The position numbers were made by a program, and so were the translations under genes. A stretch of 64,000 nt of DNA from an uncultured Agathobacter sp. (GTDB lineage: Bacteria > Bacillota > Clostridia > Lachnospirales > Lachnospiraceae), in assembly GCA_934307695.1 (NCBI GenBank), contig CAKRCS010000006.1, forward strand, positions 1-64,000. The letters run 5' to 3'. Numbering within the stretch: the first letter of the stretch is position 1; each line of letters begins with the position of its first letter. The notes beneath the pieces were generated by a model, which was given only the letters and a program-made list of their open reading frames with translations, searched no databases and was not told where the DNA came from. Of this stretch, positions 1 to 8,596 are shown in pieces.

Positions 1-58
1 TCTTTGTAGAACCAACTCCCTTTTTATGAGCAAAAAACTGAAGGTTCATATTCAACAT
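1..58 (-). CDS. rpmA: 50S ribosomal protein L27, N-terminal part (cut by window edge)
   Basis: Only the first 19 codons are present; the rest lies before base 1. The peptide begins MLNMNLQFFAHKKG. This is the Firmicutes form of L27 with a short N-terminal extension that Prp removes after the FF/AHKKG-type site so that mature L27 can function in the 50S subunit. The start ATG is at 58, three bases after the stop of prp, its likely processing protease. It is probably co-transcribed with rplU and prp from the promoter near 809-837. Gene identity is near certain despite the truncation; in vivo cleavage is inferred from the family. Confidence 0.93.
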   Translation of the reverse strand, partial: MLNMNLQFFAHKKGVGSTK

Positions 59-61
59 GTC

Positions 62-394
62 TTACACCTCCTTGAATTCTAACATGAGGAACTCGTCCCC
101 ATAATCATTTTGTATTCCTTGTAAGCCCAGAATCATGGAATCCATAAGAAGCTTCGCGCCTGAAGATAAATCCTCTGAAAATGTAACATCGATCAGACCG
201 CTATTGGTCTCATCATCCGTCACAAGCGAGAACTTCGTCCCGGTCAGCTTCTCCAAGGAATTGATCGCATTGATGACCAGAGCGGAAACTCCGGCACACA
301 CAATATCCGATCCTGCCTCAGCATACTCAGCATGTCCGATGCAGTTAAACTCGCGGATCTCTCCCTGATTCTGAAAAATCGTTATATAGATCAT
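62..394 (-). CDS. prp: Ribosomal-processing cysteine protease Prp
   Basis: A 110-residue protein of the YsxB/Prp family, which cleaves the N-terminal extension of L27. The expected catalytic pair is visible: His21 in a GHAEYA context and Cys33 in DIVCAGVS, with the spacing known for the family. It sits between rplU and rpmA, the usual Firmicutes order, and the L27 start that follows carries the matching extension. Length is normal for the family. Cytoplasmic; expected to be essential wherever L27 is made as a precursor (family knowledge). Confidence 0.93.
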   Translation of the reverse strand: MIYITIFQNQGEIREFNCIGHAEYAEAGSDIVCAGVSALVINAINSLEKLTGTKFSLVTDDETNSGLIDVTFSEDLSSGAKLLMDSMILGLQGIQNDYGDEFLMLEFKEV

Positions 395-409
395 AACAAT
401 TCCTATCGA

Positions 410-718
410 TTACGCGTTGATCTTTTCAATCTTAACCTGGGTGAACGCCTGTCTGTGGCCGTTCTTCTTGTGGTAACCGGTTTTTCTCTTATACTTGTAA
501 ACGATAACCTTCTTGCCTCTGCCTTCTTTAACTACAGAAGCCTCAACGGATGCTCCGTCAACGGTTGGAGCTCCAACCTTAAGATCATCTCCGCCTACAA
601 CTAAGACCTGATCGAAAGTAACTTTCTCACCAGCCTCCACACCAAGCTTTTCAATGGTAATGATATCGCCTTCGGATACTTTGTACTGTTTACCACCTGT
701 TGCTATGATTGCGTACAT
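410..718 (-). CDS. rplU: 50S ribosomal protein L21
   Basis: A 102-residue protein beginning [14 protein letters not shown], the highly conserved L21 N-terminus, with the C-terminal basic stretch [17 protein letters not shown]21 binds 23S rRNA in the 50S subunit. A strong ribosome binding site (AGGAGGTGCC) precedes the ATG. First gene of an rplU-prp-rpmA operon with its own promoter and a structured leader, consistent with translational feedback of ribosomal protein synthesis. Confidence 0.97.
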   Translation of the reverse strand: MYAIIATGGKQYKVSEGDIITIEKLGVEAGEKVTFDQVLVVGGDDLKVGAPTVDGASVEASVVKEGRGKKVIVYKYKRKTGYHKKNGHRQAFTQVKIEKINA

Positions 719-802
719 AATGGCACCTCCTATTTATCATTACTCGCCAGTTTCGGTGCTGCCTAAAAATGGGCAGACTTTAAACCACACTGTGCGGCAT
801 AC
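719..802 (-). promoter_or_regulatory. Probable L21 autoregulatory leader
   Basis: The roughly 84-nt 5' leader of rplU contains two small hairpins: one built on CCGCAC/GTGTGG and one on CTGCC/GGCAG (759-776). They are followed by a conserved-looking GCACCGAAACTGGCGAGTAA block just before the ribosome binding site. The block and hairpin resemble, from memory, the L21 leader described for low-GC Firmicutes. A covariance-model match to that leader would confirm it. Role in feedback by L21 is inferred. Confidence 0.6.
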
Positions 803-808
803 TCATGT

Positions 809-837
809 ATAATAGCATAAGTCCTATTTGACGTCAA
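809..837 (-). promoter_or_regulatory. Sigma-A type promoter of rplU-prp-rpmA
   Basis: On the minus strand TTGACG (832-837) and TATTAT (809-814) are separated by 17 bases, giving a start near base 802. The -35 box lies inside the last codons of the upstream RNase G gene, so the two transcription units abut. Confidence 0.8.
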
Positions 838-2065
838 CTATTTCTTTCAAAGATTTATTGATTTTTTTGCGCGTAAGCTCAACCAGTCCAAGCCTTGTAA
901 TATCGATGAACTGACAGGGAACAATATCCTTTTTCAGTTCCTCCTTCAGGCAGGCGATCAGCGCGCTCTCCTGCTCCTTATCGTCCATATTGATAAAGTC
1001 GATCAGGATCATTCCGCTGATGTTGCGGAGCCTTAGCTGGCGTGCCGCTTCCACAGCAGCCTCCTTATTGACGGCAAGCGCTTTTTTGTCCTTCTTCATG
1101 TTCTTGGCGGAATTAACATCGATAAACGTTAGTGTCTCAAGCTGCTCAAGGATGATGTTTGCACCGGATTTCAGCCATATTTTGCTGGATAAGAGCTTCT
1201 CGATATTGCCGGGAACGTTGTAGAGCGTGCCAAGCGACAGCTCCGGATCGTTATACAGGATAAGCCGCGAAGCGTCGATATAGGGCAAAAATGCCCGGAT
1301 CTGCTCGTACACCTGTGGGATATCCGTATAGATGCCATCGTATTCCGCCCCCACTGTACCGGAGGATGCATCGGCATCGGCCATCGCCCGGTCAAAGTCG
1401 CGCAGCGTCTGAAGCCGGCGCAGATAATCCGGGACCGGGGTGTACAGTCTTGTGAACGCCGAAAGGCGCGTACAGGTATCTAGCATACCCCGGTAGGCAT
1501 CGGTAAGCTCCGACAGATCGGAAACGATCGCCTCGTCCCAAACCTTGGAGGCATTGGTGCGAAGAACGATCCCGTAATTGTACTCTAAGTTATCGGTCAC
1601 TGCCCCTATAAGCAGCCCGGTAAGTGCCTGACGCTTTACCGCCTCGATCTTTTTGGAGACGCCGAGTGTGGTATTTCCGCGGGTAAGGATTGCGTACCGC
1701 CCGGTGAGAGTAAGTCTTGTGGTAAGAACCGGTGCCTTCGTCTTGACGGCATCCTTCTCGATCTGGACAAGCAGCTCGTCCCCTTCACTGATTGGCGCAG
1801 TTTTGGACTGCTTTTTTGTAAAAACAGCATTTGAAAGCTCCGAAAGCGGCAGATAGCCGGTGATTTCCGGCGTGATGCGGACAAACGCGGCAGAGATATT
1901 TGCGACAACATGATCCACACGCCCGATCACGATGCTTCCGGTCAGGGAAGCACCATCGGAAGGATACAGCTGGAAGTCCACAAAATCCCGCCGCTCATTC
2001 AGCGCGATATATGCAAGATAGTTTTTCTCTTTGATCGTAACATTTGTTATGGCAAGTCGTTTCAT
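824..2065 (-). CDS. rng: Ribonuclease G/E family endoribonuclease
   Basis: A 413-residue RNase E/G homologue. It has an N-terminal S1-like RNA-binding part (about residues 35-115) followed by the catalytic region. Both magnesium-binding aspartates are visible: Asp316 in FIDVNS and Asp356 in LIDFINM. The protein stops soon after TRLGLVELTRKK, so the CPxC zinc-link and C-terminal scaffold of the E. coli enzymes are absent. It likely acts in rRNA and mRNA processing. It follows the radical SAM/DUF2344 pair and precedes L21, a common clostridial order. The ribosome binding site is weak (GAAGAAAG). Confidence 0.92.
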   Translation of the reverse strand: MKRLAITNVTIKEKNYLAYIALNERRDFVDFQLYPSDGASLTGSIVIGRVDHVVANISAAFVRITPEITGYLPLSELSNAVFTKKQSKTAPISEGDELLVQIEKDAVKTKAPVLTTRLTLTGRYAILTRGNTTLGVSKKIEAVKRQALTGLLIGAVTDNLEYNYGIVLRTNASKVWDEAIVSDLSELTDAYRGMLDTCTRLSAFTRLYTPVPDYLRRLQTLRDFDRAMADADASSGTVGAEYDGIYTDIPQVYEQIRAFLPYIDASRLILYNDPELSLGTLYNVPGNIEKLLSSKIWLKSGANIILEQLETLTFIDVNSAKNMKKDKKALAVNKEAAVEAARQLRLRNISGMILIDFINMDDKEQESALIACLKEELKKDIVPCQFIDITRLGLVELTRKKINKSLKEIVDVK

Positions 2066-2098
2066 GATTCTTTCTTCTTACGATATACGGGATGGCGG

Positions 2099-2821
2099 CT
2101 ATTCGATCGGAGTGCCAAGATTCAAAAGCGATACCAGTGCTCCGGCATCGTCTCTGGTGTAGACCTCAAGGCGGTGGATCTGGATCGCACGCTCATCGTA
2201 GGTGTAGCCGAGCTTTTCATATAAGGATGCAAGCACCAGCTCCGGCTTGATGTTGTCAATACTTCCGGTGGACACCTGAAGGAAAAATGCAGGCTTCCCA
2301 TTTTCGTCCTCTTCAACTGAAAGCTTGTATACAAGAGGCTTTAGGTCAACCTCACGCTCGCTCTTTTTGGTTTTCTTTAAAATGGTAAAGGAATCCTGCT
2401 CCGAAAACAGTGTGCGGATATGCTCCTGCCACTCCAATGTGCTGCAAGGACTCTCATAGCCTTCTTTAAAGGTCAGCCGGTAATCTGCTGCGGCAACGAT
2501 CGCCATCGCCGTTTTGGCATTGTCGGGAAGTGCCACATATCCGGTGACTTCAATCCCTTCAACCATCGTTGCGTTAAGTGCTTCAAGTGCCTGCTTCGTG
2601 TTCATCGTGCTGTTTACTTCAATATCAAAATACTCTCCGTCACTTGTGATCCCAACGCCGAGCGGTGCAGCGAAGGACATGATCTGGTGCGGGGAATAGC
2701 CCTCCGAATAGCAGATGTCGATCTGTGCACGGCGGACTGCCTTTTGAAAATAGCGCATAAGATCCAAGTGTCCGAGGAACTTCATCGTGCCGAATCGGCG
2801 GAATTTAATTCTTATCTTCAT
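2099..2821 (-). CDS. DUF2344 (radical SAM-associated) protein
   Basis: A 240-residue protein of the DUF2344 family, known as a companion of the radical SAM protein encoded just upstream. The start was set at 2821 (MKIRIKFRR) because GGAGGTGTCTGCT directly precedes it; a longer open frame exists but overlaps the neighbour more. Conserved-looking segments are FLGHLDLMRYFQKAVRRA and YSEGYSPHQIMSFAAPLGVG. It overlaps the end of the radical SAM gene by 17 bases, implying translational coupling. In some organisms the two are fused. The biochemical role is unknown; position next to RNase G and L21 suggests an RNA- or ribosome-related job (inference). Confidence 0.85.
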   Translation of the reverse strand: MKIRIKFRRFGTMKFLGHLDLMRYFQKAVRRAQIDICYSEGYSPHQIMSFAAPLGVGITSDGEYFDIEVNSTMNTKQALEALNATMVEGIEVTGYVALPDNAKTAMAIVAAADYRLTFKEGYESPCSTLEWQEHIRTLFSEQDSFTILKKTKKSEREVDLKPLVYKLSVEEDENGKPAFFLQVSTGSIDNIKPELVLASLYEKLGYTYDERAIQIHRLEVYTRDDAGALVSLLNLGTPIE

Positions 2822-4673
2822 AGCAGACACCTCCGTGAAATTCTTTTGCGCCGCAGCCGGAGCAGCGCATGCGGCAGTTCGGGGTAACGGTCTCCTTGTG
2901 CGCCTGATTCCATTCACGGATCATAAATTCCTTGGTCACGCCGATGTCGATAAAATCCCACGGCAGGATCTCATCGAGCGGACGTTCGCGCAAAGCGTAG
3001 AAATCAATGGAGATCCCGCACGCTTCAAACGCTTCCAGCCAGCGGTTATAATCGAAAAATTCGCGCCAAGCGTCAAAAAATCCGCCATGCTCATATACAT
3101 ACAGGATCGCTTTGGCAACGCGGCGGTCGCCTCTTGCGAGAAGTCCCTCCAAAACGGTAACGTCAGCCTCATGCCAGTTGTAACGGATGCTCTTGTGATT
3201 TAGCTGCTCCTTTAAGTGATCGTTTACGATCTTCGCACGTCCGAGATAATTCTCCGGTGTGAACATGCCTGCCCACTGGAACGGGGTAAACGGCTTCGGC
3301 ACGAAGAATGAGGTACTGATCGTAACCTGGCACTTGCCGTTGCGCTGCTCCTTCGGAACCGTGTCATAATACAAAGCCGCAATATCGTTGGCAAGCTCCG
3401 GGATCGCACGCATATCCTCCTCGGTCTCGGTCGGCAGTCCGAGCATAAAGTACAGCTTTACCTTGTTCCAGCCGCCCTTAAACGCCTCCTTGGCACCACC
3501 TAAGATATTTTCAACGGTAAGTCCCTTGTTGATGACATTGCGCATTCGCTGGGAACCAGCCTCCGGTGCGAAGGTAAGACTGCTCTTCTTCACATCCTGC
3601 ACCTTGCTCATGACATCGAGTGAAAATGCGTCAATACGCAGGGACGGCAGGGAAATGTTGATATGCTGATCCTTGCATTCATCAATTAAAAAGTCCAAAA
3701 GCTCCGGCAATTCCTTGTAGTCGGAGGAACTTAATGAGCTGAGCGAAATCTCCTCGTATCCGGTGTTTCGGATCATCTGGCGCGCCTTCTCCTTCAGGTC
3801 GCTGACGCGCTTTTCGCGGTTCGGGCGGTAGATCATGCCCGCCTGACAGAAACGGCAGCCACGGATGCAGCCGCGCTGGATCTCAAGGACGATACGATCC
3901 TGTGTCGCCTTGATAAACGGAACGACCGGCTTCTCCGGATAGACAGCCTCGGAAAGCTGCATCTCCACCTGCTTCTTGATCGTGCGCGGAATATCGTCAT
4001 AGACCGGCGTAAAGGAGGCAATGGTATTGTCCTCCTTGTAGGTCACCTCATACAGAGAAGGAACATAAAGCCCCGGAATCTTTGCCGCTTCATGTAAAAA
4101 AGCCGCCCGGTCATAATTGCCTTTTTTGTGTTCCTTGTAAAGCTCTAACAGGTTATCGTATACAACCTCGCCCTCCCCGATGTAGAAGATGTCAAAGAAA
4201 TCTGCGATCGGTTCCGGGTTGTAGGAGCATGGTCCGCCACCGATGACGATCGGATCTTTCTCGGTGCGCTCCCTGGATAAAAGCGGAATCTGGGACAGGT
4301 CAAGGATCTGTAAAATATTGGTATAGCACATCTCATACTGGAGCGTGATCCCGATAAAATCAAAGTTCTTTAACGGCTCCTGTGATTCAAGCCCGAAAAG
4401 CGGGATATTCTGCTCCTTTAAAATGGCATGCAGATCCGGCCACGGGGAATAGACTCTCTCACACCAGGTATCGCTTCTTTTGTTGAACATATCGTACAGG
4501 ATCTGGATGCCTAAATGCGACATACCGATCTCATAAACATCCGGGAAACACATAGCAAAGCGGATGTCAACATCCGCTTTGTCCTTTTTTACCGCATTCA
4601 GTTCATTGCCGATATAGCGCGCAGGCTTATCGATCTGCATCAATATTTCATCGCTTAATGCTAATTTTGTCAT
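2805..4673 (-). CDS. Radical SAM protein, B12-binding-like (TIGR03960-type)
   Basis: A 622-residue protein. The N-terminal third resembles a B12-binding-type module (VDIRFAMCFPDVYEIGMSHLG). The radical SAM core follows, with its cluster-binding cysteines C269-x3-C273-x2-C276 in RGCIRGCRFCQ. The C-terminus ends with a cysteine-rich CRMRCSGCG segment, perhaps a further metal site. It is the usual partner of DUF2344. It starts 24 bases after hisIE stops, so it may be read from the histidine operon as well as any own promoter; I see no clear promoter in the gap. Substrate unknown. Confidence 0.88.
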   Translation of the reverse strand: MTKLALSDEILMQIDKPARYIGNELNAVKKDKADVDIRFAMCFPDVYEIGMSHLGIQILYDMFNKRSDTWCERVYSPWPDLHAILKEQNIPLFGLESQEPLKNFDFIGITLQYEMCYTNILQILDLSQIPLLSRERTEKDPIVIGGGPCSYNPEPIADFFDIFYIGEGEVVYDNLLELYKEHKKGNYDRAAFLHEAAKIPGLYVPSLYEVTYKEDNTIASFTPVYDDIPRTIKKQVEMQLSEAVYPEKPVVPFIKATQDRIVLEIQRGCIRGCRFCQAGMIYRPNREKRVSDLKEKARQMIRNTGYEEISLSSLSSSDYKELPELLDFLIDECKDQHINISLPSLRIDAFSLDVMSKVQDVKKSSLTFAPEAGSQRMRNVINKGLTVENILGGAKEAFKGGWNKVKLYFMLGLPTETEEDMRAIPELANDIAALYYDTVPKEQRNGKCQVTISTSFFVPKPFTPFQWAGMFTPENYLGRAKIVNDHLKEQLNHKSIRYNWHEADVTVLEGLLARGDRRVAKAILYVYEHGGFFDAWREFFDYNRWLEAFEACGISIDFYALRERPLDEILPWDFIDIGVTKEFMIREWNQAHKETVTPNCRMRCSGCGAKEFHGGVCYEDKN

Positions 4674-4697
4674 GTCTGTTTTCCTAACTTGTGTATA

Positions 4698-5978
4698 TTA
4701 TCGTTGTGCAAGCTCGTTTGTGATATCTTCCCAGGTAACGCCCTTTTCGACCATCAGCACCATCAGATGGTACATATAGTCGGAGATCTCGTATTTAATC
4801 TCGTTCTCTCCCGGATTTTTGGCAGCGATCACAATCTCGGTGCACTCTTCGCCCAATTTCTTTAGAATATTGTCAATTCCCTGCTCAAACAGATGGTTGG
4901 TGTAGGAACCGTCGCGAGGCGTCTCCTTGCGGTCAGCAATCGTTGCATAAACCTCCTCGAAGATCTTGAGCGGGTTTTTCTCAATATACTCCTTCTTGAC
5001 AATATTGTGAAAGAAGCAGGAACGGTTTCCGGTATGGCACGCTGCGCCCACCTGTGAAACCTTCGCAAGAATGGTATCAAAATCACAGTCTGCCGTCAAT
5101 GATTTTACGAATTGAATATGCCCGGAGGTCAGTCCCTTCGTCCAAAGCTCCTTGCGGCTTCTGCTGTAATAGGTCATTTTTCCGATATTGATGGTGGTGT
5201 TGAATGCCTCCTCGTTCATGTAGGCTAACATTAAGACCTCGTCCGTGCGGTAGTCCTGAACGATAACCGGAACCATCCCGTCGGAGTTTAACTTTAAGTC
5301 AGACCACTTGAGATCCGGGGCAAAATTGTCCATCTTTATTCCGTCGCCGGACAGGCGCGACTTTAGCTTCATAATGTCTGTTGTCGGATCATTGATAAAA
5401 TTGCCGGCAATGCCGCGGATAGTGCTGCGCTTTAACATCTGCACGATCGTGTCATAGTTAAATTCCGGCATATTTACAACGTAAGGAACCGATGTGATAT
5501 TTTCAATGGCATCCATGATGTCCATATTTAATACTAAAAGCTCATGGATGACATCCTCAAGTCCTTTTTGATGCTTATATAAAAAGTCGACGGTGGACAC
5601 CGATACCAGGATGCGGTCCTTACCGAAACGCTCGCTCGCCTCATCCGCAAGCTCTACACTTCCCTGCTTGGAGCCGTTAATGATGACCTGAAGGCAGCCG
5701 GCATAAAGTAATTTCTTAACATCCTCGATGCGGTTAATGTTACCTCCGGCACATACCTTAATGCTGATGTTGCGGTTGATGATCTTGATGGTATTGATAT
5801 TCTTGGCATGCTCATCATCATCGGTGGAAAGGTCAAAAATGATGATCTTGTCGATTCCGCTGTCGTTGTACAGGCGGCAGAGATCATAGACATTTTCAAT
5901 CTCGGTAAAATCGTCAAAGGACCGCACTGCCTTTCCGTTTTTTAAGTACAAGGTCGCCACAATATTTTTCTGTTCCAT
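4698..5978 (-). CDS. hisIE: HisIE (PR-AMP cyclohydrolase / PR-ATP pyrophosphatase) fused to a catalytically altered HisA/HisF-like barrel
   Basis: A 426-residue three-part protein. Residues 1-215 read as a HisA/HisF-like beta/alpha barrel. Residues about 217-330 are the HisI cyclohydrolase, with zinc ligands Cys298 (in DCDFD), Cys314 and Cys321. Residues about 345-426 are the HisE pyrophosphatase ([17 protein letters not shown]). HisI and HisE catalyse the second and third steps of histidine synthesis in either order of domains. In the barrel, aligned by eye to T. maritima HisF, catalytic Asp11 is Tyr11 and Asp130 is Ser128, so cyclase or isomerase activity is unlikely; Asp49 is kept. The gene starts 2 bases after hisB. 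Role of the barrel is unknown: scaffold, allosteric site or contact to HisH/HisF. Confidence 0.93.
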   Translation of the reverse strand: MEQKNIVATLYLKNGKAVRSFDDFTEIENVYDLCRLYNDSGIDKIIIFDLSTDDDEHAKNINTIKIINRNISIKVCAGGNINRIEDVKKLLYAGCLQVIINGSKQGSVELADEASERFGKDRILVSVSTVDFLYKHQKGLEDVIHELLVLNMDIMDAIENITSVPYVVNMPEFNYDTIVQMLKRSTIRGIAGNFINDPTTDIMKLKSRLSGDGIKMDNFAPDLKWSDLKLNSDGMVPVIVQDYRTDEVLMLAYMNEEAFNTTINIGKMTYYSRSRKELWTKGLTSGHIQFVKSLTADCDFDTILAKVSQVGAACHTGNRSCFFHNIVKKEYIEKNPLKIFEEVYATIADRKETPRDGSYTNHLFEQGIDNILKKLGEECTEIVIAAKNPGENEIKYEISDYMYHLMVLMVEKGVTWEDITNELAQR

Positions 5979-5980
5979 AT

Positions 5981-6574
5981 CTATGATAAGCTTCCTTTCG
6001 TTGATAAAATATCGGTGATGCGCGGATCGATGGTCGTTGCCTCATCCAGTGCGCGCGCGAAGGCTTTAAACATTGCCTCAATCATGTGATGGTTGTTGCC
6101 GCCGTTTAATACCTTGATGTGCAGGTTCATTCCTGCGGTGTAGGAAATCGCATAGAAGAACTCCTTTACCATCTCAGTATCCATATATCCGACCTTCTCG
6201 ACGGTAAACTCTGCCTCAAAATTCAGATATGGTCTGCCGGACAGGTCGATCGCGCACAGAACAAGCGTCTCATCCATCGGCAGGATGCAGCTTCCGTAGC
6301 GCCTGATGCCCTTTTTGTCGCCGAGAGCGTTCTTGATCGCGTTTCCGAGAACGATACCGCAATCCTCGATGGTGTGATGGCAATCCACCGCAAGGTCTCC
6401 CTCGCAGTTTACGTCCAGATCAAAAAAGCCGTGTCTGGCAAAGCCATCTAACATGTGATTAAAGAAGCCGATACCGGTGTTGATCTGGCTCTTTCCGCTC
6501 CCATCGATGGAAAAAGAAATCGCAATGTCGGTTTCTTTTGTCTTTCGTGTCAATTTTGAAATTCGTTCTGACAT
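5981..6574 (-). CDS. hisB: Imidazoleglycerol-phosphate dehydratase
   Basis: A 197-residue HisB of the monofunctional type. The metal-binding motifs are both present: HHTIEDCGI and [17 protein letters not shown]. It converts imidazole glycerol phosphate to imidazole acetol phosphate in histidine synthesis. It lies 12 bases after the LRR gene and 2 bases before hisIE, so it is certainly part of the same transcript. Length is normal. No phosphatase domain is fused. Confidence 0.97.
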   Translation of the reverse strand: MSERISKLTRKTKETDIAISFSIDGSGKSQINTGIGFFNHMLDGFARHGFFDLDVNCEGDLAVDCHHTIEDCGIVLGNAIKNALGDKKGIRRYGSCILPMDETLVLCAIDLSGRPYLNFEAEFTVEKVGYMDTEMVKEFFYAISYTAGMNLHIKVLNGGNNHHMIEAMFKAFARALDEATTIDPRITDILSTKGSLS

Positions 6575-6586
6575 AATAATACCTCG

Positions 6587-8557
6587 CTATTTTTGCATAT
6601 TCCGCTTGTAAGGGGTGTTATCAAAGGCGGACTTACTTATCTTGGCATCCTTGGATACGTTATCCATTATAACAGTTTCTAGGCTCTCGCAGTTCTTAAA
6701 GGCGAGTTTATCGATCTCCACGATGGAAGAAGGAAGCTCTATTGTCTTTATCCTTCTGCAATTTTTAAACGCAGACCGTCCAATCTCCTTTAGATTTGCC
6801 GGAAGCTCAAGCTCTTTTAACTTGACGCAGCTGATAAAAGCAACGGCATCGATATATTCCAAAGTAGAAGGCAGCTTGACACGCTCCAGCTTGGTGCAGC
6901 CATAGAAGGCACCGTAATAAATGTGCGTAACACCCTCCGGAATTTCAACACTCTTTAAAGATTTGCAATGAGCGAAACTGCTATCTGACAAAGTGGTTAA
7001 TTTATCCGGCAGATGAATGTTTTTTAGCTTTCTGCAATCGTTGAATGCATATTCTCCTATGGTGGTAACGCTATCCGGTATATTGATTTTTGCTAAGGCA
7101 AAATCACGTTCAAAAGCATTATTGCCAATGACCTCCAGACCGGATGATAAGGTGACCTCTTTTAAAGCTCTACATTCAGAAAATGCGCCATACTTTATTT
7201 CCTTAACACTCGGCGGGAGAACAACGGACTCTAATTTTTCACAACACCCAAATCCATTAACAGAAGTAATTCCATCCTCCACAATGACCTTTTTAATATT
7301 CATGGAATAGAAGTGTACAGCGGGCTCCAATTCACCGGTGCCATAAATGGTCAGTGTCCCATCCTTATCCAGTTTGAAAAAAACATTTTCTCCACAATAG
7401 TCTTTGAAATATTTATTTTTTATTGTGGTGGAAAAGCCCTTTATGGAAGCTTTGGCTGCTTTTGATGTCTTGACATTCTTGCGTTTATCATTATATCGTT
7501 CGCTGTAAATACCGATATTTCCTTTTTTGGTGGTATTGGTAATGGAGCCGCCCTTGAAGGTGATCTCTGAATTAACCGCCTTGATTCCATAGCCATTTTC
7601 ACAGGTAGAAATAATTTTGCCTCCGGTGACGGTAATATCAGCGTGTGAGTATTCTTCATCGTTGGGAATGAGCGCCTCAATGACCGCCTCCTTATCGGAT
7701 TTGATCACGCCGCCTGTGATGGTAAGTCTTGAACCCCAATGATCATCAATAAGAATCTGATCCAAAACTTTACCGCCGGAGATCGTAATACTTCCGGTTG
7801 CATCTTCCGATCCGACGTAAGTGACAATTCCTTTTTGAATGACGCCACCTTTGATATAGAGACCACAACAGTTTTCTATGCGCCCATTGATATTGCCGCC
7901 GTAAATGGTTGTTCGTATATTATCCAGAATAAGAGGACCATTGATATTTCCCCCCTTGATGTATAGATAAGAATCTCCCAGCTCGTAATCGTAATCCGCA
8001 CAGACAGCACAATGATTTTCTGCAGCATAAAAGTTACCGTTTTTAATAACCGATTCACCCTGAACGGCCGAAAACGCGGTAGAATCACCGGCATAATACT
8101 CGATGTCTCCATCCAGAGTCAGTTTGCCATCCCCATATTTGTCAACTTTACATTTCTGAAAGGTTCCTGTTCCGGTCAGGGTTACAGGCGCCTTTTTACG
8201 GTTTTGGATCTCAAAGATACTCCCGGTAACCGTATGACCGTTTAAATCGATGATGAGTGTCTGCTTCGGACTGATGATCAGGCGCTGCTCTAAGCTAAGG
8301 TCAGACTGGAAACGCAGCGTATTCGTTTCGGCATCATACGCAGCACCTATCTTTTCTAAAGAAGAAGCGTCGGTAACATCTTCGATCTTAAGTTCTTCTG
8401 AGATCGTAATTGCAGAAAAAACGGCGGCTGTGTCATTGTCATTGGCTGCTGTATCGGTTTTTGTCTTTGCGCTGGCAGGGGTTGGCGCAGCCATCATTAC
8501 AGCAAGCACTGCACACAATGCAAGCAGTATCTTTTTCATCGTGTTATTTGTGGTCAT
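6587..8557 (-). CDS. Secreted BspA-like leucine-rich-repeat protein with beta-helix-like middle
   Basis: A 656-residue exported protein. A signal peptide spans residues 7-30 (KKILLALCAVLAVMMA, cleavage after ASA). Residues about 100-350 hold repeated GGxI-type units at roughly 20-residue intervals, suggesting a right-handed beta-helix. Residues about 425-650 are tandem 23-residue BspA/TpLRR repeats (LPxxLxxIGxxAFxxCxxLxx form). I see no sortase signal, LysM, SH3 or C-terminal membrane anchor. BspA-type proteins often bind host or partner surfaces, but no ligand can be assigned. It sits inside the histidine operon, 39 bases after hisD and 12 before hisB, with no terminator or promoter seen between. 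It looks more AT-rich than its neighbours. Start chosen for AGGTGAT eight bases upstream. Confidence 0.88.
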   Translation of the reverse strand: MTTNNTMKKILLALCAVLAVMMAAPTPASAKTKTDTAANDNDTAAVFSAITISEELKIEDVTDASSLEKIGAAYDAETNTLRFQSDLSLEQRLIISPKQTLIIDLNGHTVTGSIFEIQNRKKAPVTLTGTGTFQKCKVDKYGDGKLTLDGDIEYYAGDSTAFSAVQGESVIKNGNFYAAENHCAVCADYDYELGDSYLYIKGGNINGPLILDNIRTTIYGGNINGRIENCCGLYIKGGVIQKGIVTYVGSEDATGSITISGGKVLDQILIDDHWGSRLTITGGVIKSDKEAVIEALIPNDEEYSHADITVTGGKIISTCENGYGIKAVNSEITFKGGSITNTTKKGNIGIYSERYNDKRKNVKTSKAAKASIKGFSTTIKNKYFKDYCGENVFFKLDKDGTLTIYGTGELEPAVHFYSMNIKKVIVEDGITSVNGFGCCEKLESVVLPPSVKEIKYGAFSECRALKEVTLSSGLEVIGNNAFERDFALAKINIPDSVTTIGEYAFNDCRKLKNIHLPDKLTTLSDSSFAHCKSLKSVEIPEGVTHIYYGAFYGCTKLERVKLPSTLEYIDAVAFISCVKLKELELPANLKEIGRSAFKNCRRIKTIELPSSIVEIDKLAFKNCESLETVIMDNVSKDAKISKSAFDNTPYKRNMQK

Positions 8558-8596
8558 AGACGATCACCTATCCTTTCCCAATAAGAAAACAACGGT

